A stretch of DNA of 64,000 nucleotides from Bacteroidota bacterium (GTDB lineage Bacteria > Bacteroidota > Bacteroidia > Chitinophagales > LD1), in NCBI GenBank assembly GCA_947476645.1, contig CANJRM010000009.1:1-64000 (forward strand). The letters run 5' to 3'. This document shows positions 1 to 9,620 of this stretch, in pieces; positions within the stretch are counted from its first letter, which is position 1; the number at the start of each line of letters is the position of its first letter. Both the position numbers and the translations under genes were made by a program. A model generated the notes under the pieces. It worked only from the letters and a program-made list of their open reading frames with translations, did no database searches and had not been told where the DNA came from.

Positions 1-726
1 AAAGTAGATTTAAACGAAGAAAAAAGTTTACTGTTTACACAGAAGAAATTTATTGAACAGAAAAAAGCAGAACTCAATCGCCTGCTGGTGCGCAATGCCG
101 AAACAGAATTTGCCGTTGTTGATTCTATTCCCTTCAACTACGAACCCAAAATTGAATTGAACGATTTGGAGAAAAATAATTTTCAGTTGCAGGCAGCGAT
201 GAAGAATGTAGAGATTTCAAAACTCACCAGGAAGGAAACCTTCTCGCAGTTTCTACCAAACCTAACCGCTAACGGAAGTTATGGTTTCAATCGCACACAA
301 AGCACTGCTGGTTTTTCATTATATAATCAAACTTATGGATTGAATGGCGGCTTTACACTTTCTATTCCGTTATTCAATGGTTTGGTTTCGCTTCGTCAAT
401 ATAAAGTTGCGGGCATTCAGATTTTGAACTCGCAGTTTGCTTTGGAGAAAGCCAGACTTCAAACCAAAATCAATTTCTACAAAGCCATAAAAGATTTTGA
501 AACTGCTAAACAGATTCTGAAATTAGAGGAAGAAAATATTTTGCTGGCTGATGAGAACCAAAAAATTGCTTTAGAAAGATTTCGCCTATTACAGTCCACC
601 ACTACAGAACTTCGCGCAGCACAAAAAAGTTTTGAAGAAGCGGAGGTTCGTTTAGTGAGCGCCCGCTACACTGCAAAAGTTGCCGAAACGGAGTTGATGC
701 GCTTGCAGGGAGTTTTGGTGAAATAA
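1..726 (+). CDS. TolC-type outer-membrane efflux protein, 3' part
   Basis: Partial gene: the frame is open from the first base of the window, so the start lies upstream; the last 241 codons remain, ending in TAA. The product is the C-terminal portion of an outer membrane factor (OEP/TolC family), the trimeric exit duct that works with a periplasmic adaptor and an inner-membrane pump. Long amphipathic K/E/Q-rich helices flank a strand-forming stretch with the pattern FLPNLTANGSYGF, typical of the second OEP repeat. The pump and adaptor genes would be expected upstream, outside the window. The family call is firm; the substrate is unknown. Confidence 0.88.
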   Translation, partial: KVDLNEEKSLLFTQKKFIEQKKAELNRLLVRNAETEFAVVDSIPFNYEPKIELNDLEKNNFQLQAAMKNVEISKLTRKETFSQFLPNLTANGSYGFNRTQSTAGFSLYNQTYGLNGGFTLSIPLFNGLVSLRQYKVAGIQILNSQFALEKARLQTKINFYKAIKDFETAKQILKLEEENILLADENQKIALERFRLLQSTTTELRAAQKSFEEAEVRLVSARYTAKVAETELMRLQGVLVK

Positions 727-804
727 AATGCAATGCACATTGCTTTCTAAAATCATTTTGAAGAAATAGAAATTCATATAGGTTTGCGCCTTCAAAATTT
801 TAAA

Positions 805-1587
805 ATGAAGGAATACTCCACGCTACTCACCGAACTCTCCGAAGGAATTTTACTCATCACCATCAATCGCGAAGACAAACTGAACGCCCTAAACAAAACT
901 GTTATTGGCGAGTTGGATGATGTGATTGATGAAGTTTACAACAACCCCGAAATAAAAGGAGTAATCATTACAGGCAAGGGCGCAAAAAGTTTTGTGGCCG
1001 GAGCCGACATTACCGAGTTCAGTGGTATGAGTGAGAAACAAGGCAAAGCACTTGCACGCAGGGGACATGAGGTTTTTGACAAAATTGAAATGAGCCCGAA
1101 GCCAATTATTGCTGCGGTAAATGGTTTTGCTTTAGGCGGTGGCTGCGAATTAGCAATGGCTTGCCACCTGCGTATTGCCAGTGAAAACGCCAAGTTTGGT
1201 CAGCCCGAAGTGAAGCTCGGAATTATTCCTGGTTATGGAGGAACACAACGGTTAACGCAGTTGATTGGTAAAGGAAAAGCACTCGAACTTTTAATGACAG
1301 CCGATACTATTGATGCTACCTGTGCCGAAAAATTAGGATTGGTAAATGATGTGGTTCAAACGGTGGAACTGCTTGAAATATGCAGAGCATTAGTTGCAAA
1401 GATTACTTCGATGGCACCTTATGCTGTTGCTCAGGTAATTCAAAGTGTTTACGCGCACTTTAAATCGGGTATTGACGGATTCGATACGGAAATTGATTTG
1501 TTTGGCAAGTGCGTTGCCACCAATGATTTTGCCGAAGGCACTACGGCTTTTTTACAAAAGCGAAAAGCAATATTTGCAGGAGAATAA
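805..1587 (+). CDS. Enoyl-CoA hydratase/isomerase (crotonase family)
   Basis: A 260-residue crotonase, normal length for the family. It should hydrate 2-enoyl-CoA thioesters to 3-hydroxyacyl-CoA in fatty-acid or related degradation in the cytoplasm. The oxyanion-hole motif AGADI is at residues 65-69, and the two catalytic glutamates are in GGGCE (E115) and GQPE (E135), 20 residues apart as in true hydratases; GIIPGYGGTQRL follows. I chose ATG 805 rather than TTG 784, because the protein then begins MKEYSTLL, as usual in the family. It stands alone, followed by a strong terminator. Exact substrate chain length cannot be read from sequence. Confidence 0.92.
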   Translation: MKEYSTLLTELSEGILLITINREDKLNALNKTVIGELDDVIDEVYNNPEIKGVIITGKGAKSFVAGADITEFSGMSEKQGKALARRGHEVFDKIEMSPKPIIAAVNGFALGGGCELAMACHLRIASENAKFGQPEVKLGIIPGYGGTQRLTQLIGKGKALELLMTADTIDATCAEKLGLVNDVVQTVELLEICRALVAKITSMAPYAVAQVIQSVYAHFKSGIDGFDTEIDLFGKCVATNDFAEGTTAFLQKRKAIFAGE

Positions 1588-1600
1588 ATGCAGAAAATAA

Positions 1601-1632
1601 AAAAGCCGCTCTGAGTTTCAGAGCGGCTTTTT
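1601..1632. terminator. Bidirectional intrinsic terminator
   Basis: A perfect 13-bp hairpin (AAAAGCCGCTCTG, short AT-rich loop, CAGAGCGGCTTTT) flanked by A on the left and T on the right. It sits between the convergent enoyl-CoA hydratase gene (+) and the OmpA-family gene (-) and can end both transcripts. Confidence 0.9.
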
Positions 1633-1652
1633 ATTTGTATGGCGTACCGGCA

Positions 1653-4508
1653 TTATTTTTTCTCTGTGGGTTTTGCAGAAGTTGTTTTCGATTCTACTTT
1701 TGATGCTGCAGGTGCAGCAATTTTTTTAGGTTTTGACTTTGCTTCCTTTTCAGCTTTTACTGCATCGTCAATTTGTTGCTGTGTAAGTTCCTGTGTTACC
1801 ACAAACTCTGTTCTTCTGTTCTTGGTTCTGCCTTCTGGGTTATCAGTGCCCGGAGGATTTTCATTCAATTCAACTGGCTTTGATTCACCATATGCTTTGC
1901 TTTCTAAACGGAACTTTGCAATTTTTTTACTCGCCAAATATTTCAACACCGCGTCACTTCTTCTTTGCGAAAGTTTCAGGTTGTATTCGTCTGTGCCTTT
2001 GCTATCGGTATGTGAGCCTACTTCTAAAACATACTGCGGATTTTCAGTCATAAAACCAACTACTCTGTTTAACGTGTCAGGGGCACCATCGGTCAAATAA
2101 TCTTTGTTGAATTCCCAGTAAACCGTCCCTATTTTTGTTCCAACAACTGACAAAACCTGCGGAACCATCTTCATTGGAAAATCAAAAGTCATTGTATCGT
2201 TCTGACGTTTGTCTTTTGTAGAAATGCCCTTCATGTAATCTTCAAAACCTTTTTTGCGGGCTACAAGTTGATAGTCATTTTCTTTTTCTAAGTCGAAAAA
2301 ATATTTTCCGTTGGTAGTGTAAGAACTCTTCAATTCTTTTCCTTCAGAAACACTGTAGAGTGTTACCAGTGCATTGTCAATCGTATTTAAGTTGCTATCC
2401 GTGTTTTGCACCACACCTTCGATGGCTAAATTCAAATGCGATTTCTCTACTTTGTAAATATCATCGCAACAGGTCTCGCTTTTAGTTCCAAAACCACCAC
2501 CGCGATTTGAAACCAAATAACCTTCGCCATCAAAATCGCTCCAACTGAAATACATATCATCTACGCTTGAGTTGATAGGTATACCCAAATGTTGCGGTTG
2601 ACCCCATTCGCCACCGCTTGCATTTATTTTGTAAACATCGGCTCCGCCAATATTTATTTGTCCGTTTGAACTGAAGTAAAGTGTGTTTGTTTTAAAATCG
2701 TAGCCGGGAGTAATTTCATCTCCTTTGGTGTTGATGGCAGGTCCTACGCTTTTTGCTTTACTTATAGAACCATCGGCATTTATTTTTGCGCAAAACAAAT
2801 CCATTCCCTTGCCCGGATTTCTGTCGCTCGAAAAATAGAGCACATCTTCACCTGCTTCATTTCTTCCTAATGCGGGATGCGTAGAAGTAAATCCTTCGGC
2901 ATTTACCTTGCTGTCTAATTTTGTTCCTGCACCCCATGTGTTGTTTTCAAGTTTGCTTTTGTAAATATCGCAACGCATGCGCTGATAATCATCTTGCAAA
3001 CATTGCGTGTAATACATGGTTTCACCATCGGCAAAAATAGCAGCATTGCCCACATGCGAACTGCTTTCGTTTGCTCCACCCGCCACCAAAGCTCCTTTAG
3101 TCCAGGTGTTTCCATTACGTTGCGAAACATAAATGCGCGAAAAATCAGCATAGTGTTCATGCTTGTTCACCATTACCACTCTATCCGAAGTCCATGCCCC
3201 GTAGTAAAGCGTATTGCCATCGCGAAGAGTTGGAGCAAATTCAGTGAGGGGTTGATTTACATTTTCATCAAGATGCGTTACTTTAAATTCAAGCACATCT
3301 TTATTGTCGCGAAGAGAAATTCCTAAATCGCAACCCTGCGATTCGCGACCTGCGCTTCTGCGCAGGTCGTCAAACTTTTCATTGTCCTTCGCCAGTTTGA
3401 TGAACTTCTGAAAATTGGCTCTTGAGTTTTCGTAGTTGCCCAAATACTTTTCGGTTAAAGCATATTGATAAAGAGCATTCAGGTTTTTGTGTTTTACTGA
3501 ATCGAGGTCTACTATTTTTTTGTAGTAGCTATCAGAGCTTACATAATTGCGAAGCATAAAATTTCCGTCAGCCAGATTTTGATTGAGTTTAGTTTTTTTC
3601 GGTTTCTTGTTCAGGGCTTCACCATAATACCGCATTGAATTCTCAATGCTTCCGCGCTTGAATAATTTTTTACCTATTCGTTTATCTCTTCCAAAACCAA
3701 TTTTATCAGGCTCAGGAAAGTCTTTTAGTTTATCGCCTTGTAATTGTTGATTTGAAGAAGCAGCGGTGGTTTCTACTTTTTTCGGTTCAGGCTTTGGCTC
3801 TTCTTTTTTTGCCGCAGGTTGTTCAGCCGGTTTGGGTTCTTCTTTCTTTTGCTCAACCACAGGAGCTGGTTTCGGCTCCTCCTTCTTTGGCTCTTCTTTC
3901 ACTACTTCCTTTTTCGGCTCTGCTTTCGGTTCCTCTTTTTTAGCTGCCGGTTGCTGAACAGGTTTTGCTTCCTCTTTCTTTGGTTGTGCTTTTGCTTCTT
4001 CTTTTTTTGCTGCTGAAGGTTGTGTCGGCTTAGGCTCTTCCTTTTTCACTTCCTTCTTAGGTTCAGCTTTTGGTTCTTCCTTTTTAGCAGCAGCGGGTTG
4101 CGAAGGCTTAGGTTCTTCTTTCTTTACTTCCTTTTTCGGTTCAGGCTTCGGCTCTTCCTTCTCAGGTTCCACTTTTGGTTGTGCCTTCGGTTCTTCCTTC
4201 ACTACTTCGGCAGCGGGTACAGTCTTTGGTTCCTCTCTTTTTTCTGTCGCCTGCTCTACAGGTTTAGCTTCTTCCTTCTTGGGCTCGGCTTTTTTCTCCT
4301 CTTTTTTAGGCTCTTCTTTTGTCTGCTCTGGTTGCTTTTCGGTTTTTTTCTTTTTCTGCTTATCCCATTTGCTCGATTTGGTTTGGGTGCGTGTTTCAGA
4401 GTTGAGCAGTTCTTGTAATTCTTCTTTCGATTGCGCGTGCAGTTTTTCTATGTTGCCAAACGACATAAAAAAAATGAAAGATAGTACGAGTAAAAACTTA
4501 CAATTCAT
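1653..4508 (-). CDS. PorE-like OmpA-family protein (TPR, beta-propeller, CRD, OmpA)
   Basis: A 951-residue secreted envelope protein. In order: signal peptide 1-25 ending at HAQ, a K/E/P-rich linker about 50-248, a TPR-like helical part about 275-370, WD40/PD40 beta-propeller blades about 400-680 (repeated LYFSSxx phrases), a carboxypeptidase-regulatory-like beta domain about 690-785, and an OmpA C-terminal peptidoglycan-binding domain about 800-905 with HTDSKG, LSQRRSD and the NRRTEF end motif. This order is that of PorE, which anchors the T9SS to peptidoglycan, but related OmpA proteins of unknown role share it. The K/E/P linker could span the periplasm. T9SS cargo encoded at 13443 and 47253 fits the context. 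Divergent from another OmpA gene. Confidence 0.8.
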   Translation of the reverse strand: MNCKFLLVLSFIFFMSFGNIEKLHAQSKEELQELLNSETRTQTKSSKWDKQKKKKTEKQPEQTKEEPKKEEKKAEPKKEEAKPVEQATEKREEPKTVPAAEVVKEEPKAQPKVEPEKEEPKPEPKKEVKKEEPKPSQPAAAKKEEPKAEPKKEVKKEEPKPTQPSAAKKEEAKAQPKKEEAKPVQQPAAKKEEPKAEPKKEVVKEEPKKEEPKPAPVVEQKKEEPKPAEQPAAKKEEPKPEPKKVETTAASSNQQLQGDKLKDFPEPDKIGFGRDKRIGKKLFKRGSIENSMRYYGEALNKKPKKTKLNQNLADGNFMLRNYVSSDSYYKKIVDLDSVKHKNLNALYQYALTEKYLGNYENSRANFQKFIKLAKDNEKFDDLRRSAGRESQGCDLGISLRDNKDVLEFKVTHLDENVNQPLTEFAPTLRDGNTLYYGAWTSDRVVMVNKHEHYADFSRIYVSQRNGNTWTKGALVAGGANESSSHVGNAAIFADGETMYYTQCLQDDYQRMRCDIYKSKLENNTWGAGTKLDSKVNAEGFTSTHPALGRNEAGEDVLYFSSDRNPGKGMDLFCAKINADGSISKAKSVGPAINTKGDEITPGYDFKTNTLYFSSNGQINIGGADVYKINASGGEWGQPQHLGIPINSSVDDMYFSWSDFDGEGYLVSNRGGGFGTKSETCCDDIYKVEKSHLNLAIEGVVQNTDSNLNTIDNALVTLYSVSEGKELKSSYTTNGKYFFDLEKENDYQLVARKKGFEDYMKGISTKDKRQNDTMTFDFPMKMVPQVLSVVGTKIGTVYWEFNKDYLTDGAPDTLNRVVGFMTENPQYVLEVGSHTDSKGTDEYNLKLSQRRSDAVLKYLASKKIAKFRLESKAYGESKPVELNENPPGTDNPEGRTKNRRTEFVVTQELTQQQIDDAVKAEKEAKSKPKKIAAPAASKVESKTTSAKPTEKK
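3764..4360 (-). repeat. Coding repeat: K/E/P-rich periplasmic linker
   Basis: Imperfect repeats of units such as AAKKEEPKAEPKKEV and KEEPKP, about 200 residues of almost pure K, E, P and A inside the PorE-like protein. The opposite strand reads as long F/L/S-rich open frames that are only shadows of this composition. Length may vary between strains through repeat recombination. Confidence 0.85.
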
Positions 4509-4698
4509 GAGTCAGGGGTTAAGGTGAAATATTGGTAGCTCTGTGCTTACACGGTCGAAAATAAATAAATAAGGGTTTGTTAAAAATTTTTTTGCAGCGC
4601 GTTTCTTTCCCATCGAATGGAATAAACAAGAAAGAAAATATGTGGCGATTGTTTACAATACTGTATTTCCCACAAAAGGAGAGTGAAGTAACTGCGTG

Positions 4699-4725
4699 TT
4701 GCAATGGCTTGCTTATCTACTTTCG
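4699..4725 (+). promoter_or_regulatory. Candidate Bacteroidota promoter of the OmpA lipoprotein gene
   Basis: TTG at 4699-4701, a 16-bp spacer, then TACTTTCG at 4718-4725, one mismatch from the TAnnTTTG minus-7 box. The ATG at 4744 is 18 bp further on. Inferred by eye only. Confidence 0.4.
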
Positions 4726-4743
4726 GTTTCAAATAATAATAGC

Positions 4744-5721
4744 ATGAAGAAGAATTTGATTTTAATGTGCGCGGCTGTGGCTGTGCTTTCGCTTTCGAGT
4801 TGTTTGGTTTCGAAAAAGAAATTTGATGAACAGGTAGCACTTGCCGATAAATACAAAACCGAAAAGAATGATTGTAACGACAAACTGAACGCAGCCAATG
4901 CTACCATTGATGATTTGAATCGCCAGATAGTTGCGCTCAATGATGGTTTGCAAAAAATGAAAGACAACAATACTTCGCTCGAAGAAAAGTTGCGCAAGGT
5001 GAATCAACTGAAAAACGAGAGCGATGCCATTTGCGAAAAGGTAAAACAGCAATTGGATGCATTGGCTAATTCTTCGGCTGCCGAAAAGGATAAGTTGATG
5101 AAACAGCTAGCCGATAAAGAAAGAGAGTTGATGGCAAAAGAGCAGGAGTTGAACAAACTTGCTACTGAATTAAACGCGCGCGATATGAAGGTGCGCGATT
5201 TAGAATCGCTGATTGCACGAAAAGATTCGGCAGTGCAAGCACTTAAAAACAAAATGCTCGAAGCACTCAAAGGATTTAACGCAGGCGATTTAAGTGTGTA
5301 TGAAAAAGACGGGAAAATTTATGTGGCACTTAGCGATAAACTTCTTTTCACTAGCGGTAGTTATGCTGTAGAGCCACGCGGAAAAGATGCGCTTAAGAAA
5401 ATTGCTGAGGTGTTGAACAAGCAAAACGATATTTCAATTATGGTGGAAGGACATACTGATAACAAACCATACATTTCCAGCACCACCGGTCCTGTAAACA
5501 GTAACTGGGATTTGAGTGTGATGCGAGCATCGAGCGTTACGAAACTTTTGGTGGATGAAAATAAACTGGATGCAAAACGAGTTACGCCAGCTGGTCGTGG
5601 TCAGTACTTTCCGGTGGAGAGCAACGATACACCTGAAGGCAGAAGCAAGAACCGCAGAATTGACATAGTGCTTACGCCCGACTTGAAAGGCATTATGGAT
5701 ATTTTGAACGGAGCGAACTAA
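4744..5721 (+). CDS. OmpA-family lipoprotein with coiled-coil stalk
   Basis: A 325-residue lipoprotein. Start ATG 4744 gives a clean lipoprotein signal, LSLSSC, with the lipidated Cys at residue 20; upstream in-frame codons would spoil it. Residues about 25-185 form a charged heptad coiled coil with many K/E/D/N/L residues. Residues about 200-320 are an OmpA C-terminal domain that binds peptidoglycan: EGHTDNKPY, then SNWDLSVMRASSV and NRRIDIVL. The protein probably tethers outer membrane to cell wall. It is divergent from the larger PorE-like OmpA gene, so the pair may share a control region, and 27 bp before the permease gene. Confidence 0.88.
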   Translation: MKKNLILMCAAVAVLSLSSCLVSKKKFDEQVALADKYKTEKNDCNDKLNAANATIDDLNRQIVALNDGLQKMKDNNTSLEEKLRKVNQLKNESDAICEKVKQQLDALANSSAAEKDKLMKQLADKERELMAKEQELNKLATELNARDMKVRDLESLIARKDSAVQALKNKMLEALKGFNAGDLSVYEKDGKIYVALSDKLLFTSGSYAVEPRGKDALKKIAEVLNKQNDISIMVEGHTDNKPYISSTTGPVNSNWDLSVMRASSVTKLLVDENKLDAKRVTPAGRGQYFPVESNDTPEGRSKNRRIDIVLTPDLKGIMDILNGAN

Positions 5722-5748
5722 AAACATCAAATCATTAAACCATCCCAC

Positions 5749-7179
5749 ATGAATGCACCCAAAACATCACAACTACTCACGCTTATTTCTGTTTTCTTTT
5801 TCTGGGGATTTGTTGCCGCGTCAAACGATATTCTCATTCCGGTTTTTAAAGAGAAGTTGAATCTCGAGCAATGGCAAAGCCAAATGATTTCGTTTGCGTT
5901 TTATGTGGCGTATACAGTTGGCTCATTGATTTATTTTGGTTTGTCGCGATTAACTGGTGGAGATATTCTCAATCGCATTGGTTACAAAAATGGTATAGCA
6001 CTTGGCTTAGTTATTTCTGCGCTCGGCACTATTTTATTTTATCCCGCAGCTGAAACATCTTCATTCCCGATTTTTATTTCGGGTTTGTTTATTGTAGGTC
6101 TTGGTTTTTCATTACAACAAACAGCAGCTAATCCGCTTGCCATTAATCTCGGTGACCCAAGCAAAGGCGCACAACGTTTGAGTTTAGCGGGAGGCATCAA
6201 CAACATCGGCACCACTATAGGCCCGGTGATTGTGAGTTTGGCAATTTTCGGTTCGCTTGCAGCGGGAGCAAAATTGGAAAACCTCAGTTCGGTAAAAGCT
6301 CCGTACTTAATTCTTGGAGTTGCATTTTTAATTGTAGCGGTCATCTTCAAATTTTCTTCTCTGCCTAATCAGATTGTGCATGAAGAAGTTGCCGGGGATA
6401 AAAGCGACAGCGATTCAAAAAGTATTTTTAGCTATCCGCAATTGTGGATGGGCATGATTGCTATTTTTCTTTACGTAGGTGTTGAGGTTTCAACCGCATC
6501 TAACCTTCCTGAATTTATGCGACAACATTTAGGAATTGGCACGGCTGATGTGGCTCCTTATGTTTCCCTCTTTTGGGCGAGTTTAATGATAGGCAGATGG
6601 ACGGGTGCCGTGGGCGCTTTCGATTTTAGCAAGGGCACAAAACAAATACTCAACTTCTTTTTGCCTTATGCCGCGTTCTCAGTTTTTTTGCTCGTAAATT
6701 ATTTAGCCAATCACGACCTTACGCCTTTCTATTTGTATGCGGGCATTATCGTCATCATCATTATTGCCGACATGCTGAGCAAAGGAAACCCTGCCCGTCA
6801 ACTCGTCATTTTTTCATCGCTTGGTATTACCGCTTTACTCATTGGAATGCTGGCCGATGGTATGGTAAGTGTGTATGCTTTCATTAGCGTGGGTTTGTTT
6901 TGCTCTACGTTGTGGCCTTGCATTTTCACGCTTGCCATTGCGGGCTTAGGCAAAAAAACAAACGATGGCTCCAGCTTTTTAATTATGATGATTATGGGCG
7001 GTGGCTTTGTGAGTTTGCTGCAAGGTTATTTAGCCAAAGAAAATTTACTCGGCATTCAGTGGAGTTATTTGGTAGGCGTGTTGTGTTTTGCTTATCTCGC
7101 TTTCTATGGATGGAAAGTGAAATCAATTCTCAAGGGCCAGGGAATTGAATACGATAACAAAGCTGCGGGAGGTCACTGA
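5749..7179 (+). CDS. Sugar MFS permease of the FHS (FucP-like) family
   Basis: A 476-residue inner-membrane transporter with about 12 hydrophobic segments, the normal count for the major facilitator superfamily. The N-terminal pattern FFFWGFVAASNDILIPVFK is characteristic of the fucose-galactose-H+ symporter (FHS) group including FucP and glucose/galactose permeases, and LQQTAANPLAINLG is the matching second signature. It should import a sugar with protons. A soluble loop rich in D, S and K at about 210-225 separates the two six-helix halves. No catabolic genes flank it, so the sugar is undetermined. Confidence 0.85.
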   Translation: MNAPKTSQLLTLISVFFFWGFVAASNDILIPVFKEKLNLEQWQSQMISFAFYVAYTVGSLIYFGLSRLTGGDILNRIGYKNGIALGLVISALGTILFYPAAETSSFPIFISGLFIVGLGFSLQQTAANPLAINLGDPSKGAQRLSLAGGINNIGTTIGPVIVSLAIFGSLAAGAKLENLSSVKAPYLILGVAFLIVAVIFKFSSLPNQIVHEEVAGDKSDSDSKSIFSYPQLWMGMIAIFLYVGVEVSTASNLPEFMRQHLGIGTADVAPYVSLFWASLMIGRWTGAVGAFDFSKGTKQILNFFLPYAAFSVFLLVNYLANHDLTPFYLYAGIIVIIIIADMLSKGNPARQLVIFSSLGITALLIGMLADGMVSVYAFISVGLFCSTLWPCIFTLAIAGLGKKTNDGSSFLIMMIMGGGFVSLLQGYLAKENLLGIQWSYLVGVLCFAYLAFYGWKVKSILKGQGIEYDNKAAGGH

Positions 7180-7394
7180 TAAAAATTTCGCCTCTCTTTA
7201 AAATTGCTTCTTATACTTGCCGAAATTTTCTGGGGGCGTATTACCTCGGACATCCGACTTCGGACATCCGACTTAATTCTGAGAAGAACCCTTCGAACCT
7301 GAACACGGTAATGCGTGCGATAGGGAAGAAATAAGCCAACCGCTTTTTCTATTCGATTCATTTCTTCTTTCCTTCAGAGTAAAACTTATTCAAC
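7180..7394. other. Intergenic region with a 14-bp tandem duplication
   Basis: 215 bp between the permease and TonB receptor genes. A 14-bp unit, CGGACATCCGACTT, occurs twice in direct tandem at 7247-7260 and 7261-7274; each copy holds the small palindrome TCGGACATCCGA. No confident gene or promoter was seen. Confidence 0.7.
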
Positions 7395-9620
7395 ATGAAA
7401 AAGATTTTATTCTTTCTGCTGCTGGCGCAAACGGTTTTTGCGCAAACAGATTCAACATCTGCAAAAATTGATTCTGTAAAAACGGTTTTTAAAGATGATG
7501 TAGTTATTTCTTCCACGCGCGCGGGAGACAATACTCCAACTACTTTTCAAACTATTAGTAAAGAAGAACTCAATAAAAATAATCTGGGGCAGGATTTGCC
7601 TTTTCTGTTAGATAACACTCCGGGAGTGGTTACTACTTCAGACGCAGGAGCTGGAGTAGGTTATACCGGAATAAGAATAAGAGGAAGTGATGCTACGCGG
7701 GTCAACGTAACACTCAATGGCATACCGGTGAACGATGCGGAAAGCCAGGGAACGTATTGGGTTGATTTGCCCGATGTGGTTTCTTCGGCACAAAGCATTC
7801 AGATACAACGAGGAATCGGTTCTTCTACAAATGGCGGAAGTGCTTTTGGCGGAACGCTGAGTATGCAAACTCAAACTCCTTCGCAAAAACATTTTGTGGA
7901 AGCCAATGTTTCCATGGGTTCGTTCAACACGTTTAAAATAAATGGCAAAATTGGAACGGGCATTCATAAGGGATTTTTTGCAGAGGGCTCTGCCAGTTGG
8001 ATTACAAGTGACGGATACATTCAGCGCGCTTCTTCTAATCTGCTTTCGTATTTCTGTCAGTTGGGTTATATGAAAAGCAACACGCTGATTAAGCTGGTGT
8101 ATTTTGCTGGGCAGGAAAAAACTTATCAGGCATGGAATGGCGTGCCGCAAGATTCGATAAAAACAAATCGCAGGTTCAATGATTTAGGAACCGATTACGG
8201 ACAACATTTTCCGCCTTACAAAAACCAAACAGACAATTACAGTCAGGATTATTTTCAGTTGCTATTTGCGCAATATCTTCCTCACCACATGAATTTGAAT
8301 GCCGGTTTGTTTGCCACGCTGGGTCATGGTTATTATGAAGAATATAAAGCCGGGCAGACCTTCAATAATTATTTTGAGAATCACGACACGCTCGGTTTAT
8401 CTACAGATTTAGTTCGCCAGAAATGGCTGAAGAATATTTTTTACGGAGGAACTTTTGCATTGAACTATGAGCACAAAAATGTTTCAGCAACGTTTGGCGG
8501 ATTGCTCGGACAATACCGCGGAGAGAATTTCGGTAAAGTTATTTGGGCACAGGACATTTCGGACTTTGATAAAAATCAAAAATATTACGATGGGCATTCG
8601 GTAAAAAACGATTTCAATGTGTATGCAAAATTCAATTACGAAATCTTGCAGAAACTGAATTTCTACATTGACCTGCAATATCGTTACGTGGATCATTCTG
8701 CCAGTGGAATTGACGGCAGCAAAATGAATTACACCTTCGCTAATAAATGGCACTTCTTCAATCCTAAAGCGGGAATATTTTACAAAATAAAACCAAAGCA
8801 TCATTTGTATGCTTCGTATGCGTTGGGCAATCGCGAACCGAATCGTGATGATGTTATGGCGGCTTTGGCTTCGGGTAAAACAGTGAAACCCGAAACCATG
8901 CACAATGTAGAAGTGGGTTACAAGTTTGTTCATCGCAAATATCCTTTTGCTATCAACTACTATTTGATGCAGTATAAAGACCAGTTGGTATTGACAGGGA
9001 AATTGAACGATGTAGGAAACCCAGTTAAAGAAAATGTGCCGGTGAGTTCGCGAATGGGAATAGAGCTAAGCGCGAGTACAAATTTTTATTCAAAGAAGAG
9101 CGGAAGAAAAGTTTTTGCCATCAACGATAACTTCTCTTACTCGTTTAACAAAATTAAATCGTTCGATGAATACATCTACACTTATGATGATTACTACTCA
9201 CCGGTAGATTCACTCACACAAATCATTACGCACAAAAACTCGAACATTTCTTTTTCGCCAAGTATTGTTGCATCGTTAGAGTTTGTTGGATATCCTGTAA
9301 AAGGGTTAGAAATTAGTTTGACAAACAAAGCCGTAAGCAAACAATATCTCGACAATACATCGAATGAAAGCAGAAAACTAAAACCTTTCTTCTATTCCAA
9401 TTTGCGCATTAGTTATCGGTTGCCATTGAAGCGCGATGACAAGGAGATTAAATTCACGCTTCTCTTCAACAATATTTTCAACCGCTTGTATGAAAGCAAT
9501 GGCTACACCTATAGTGAGCGTTACTTTTCGGGCGGTGAAAAAACCGATACCTATACTTACAACTACTACTATCCGCAGGCAGGATTTAATATGCTGGGCG
9601 GAATGAGTGTGCGGTTTTAA
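7395..9620 (+). CDS. TonB-dependent outer-membrane receptor
   Basis: A 741-residue TonB-dependent receptor. Signal peptide 1-16 ends FAQ. The plug domain runs about 35-150 (DDVVISSTRA, then NTPGVVT, GIRIRGS, NGIPVND and the box IQIQRGIGSSTNGGSAFGG). The rest is the 22-strand barrel, ending in the Phe that the BAM machine recognises (GGMSVRF). It lacks the carboxypeptidase-regulatory-like N-terminal domain of SusC proteins and no SusD partner follows, so it resembles siderophore, vitamin or metal-chelate receptors more than glycan importers. The ligand cannot be told from sequence. Stands alone between two intergenic gaps. Confidence 0.9.
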   Translation: MKKILFFLLLAQTVFAQTDSTSAKIDSVKTVFKDDVVISSTRAGDNTPTTFQTISKEELNKNNLGQDLPFLLDNTPGVVTTSDAGAGVGYTGIRIRGSDATRVNVTLNGIPVNDAESQGTYWVDLPDVVSSAQSIQIQRGIGSSTNGGSAFGGTLSMQTQTPSQKHFVEANVSMGSFNTFKINGKIGTGIHKGFFAEGSASWITSDGYIQRASSNLLSYFCQLGYMKSNTLIKLVYFAGQEKTYQAWNGVPQDSIKTNRRFNDLGTDYGQHFPPYKNQTDNYSQDYFQLLFAQYLPHHMNLNAGLFATLGHGYYEEYKAGQTFNNYFENHDTLGLSTDLVRQKWLKNIFYGGTFALNYEHKNVSATFGGLLGQYRGENFGKVIWAQDISDFDKNQKYYDGHSVKNDFNVYAKFNYEILQKLNFYIDLQYRYVDHSASGIDGSKMNYTFANKWHFFNPKAGIFYKIKPKHHLYASYALGNREPNRDDVMAALASGKTVKPETMHNVEVGYKFVHRKYPFAINYYLMQYKDQLVLTGKLNDVGNPVKENVPVSSRMGIELSASTNFYSKKSGRKVFAINDNFSYSFNKIKSFDEYIYTYDDYYSPVDSLTQIITHKNSNISFSPSIVASLEFVGYPVKGLEISLTNKAVSKQYLDNTSNESRKLKPFFYSNLRISYRLPLKRDDKEIKFTLLFNNIFNRLYESNGYTYSERYFSGGEKTDTYTYNYYYPQAGFNMLGGMSVRF

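Noticed and set aside
3752-4527. Overlapping plus-strand F/L/S-rich open frames opposite the OmpA gene
   Set aside because: They are shadows of the K/E/P-rich codons (GAA/AAA/CCA) on the minus strand; none has a domain, signal or start signal.
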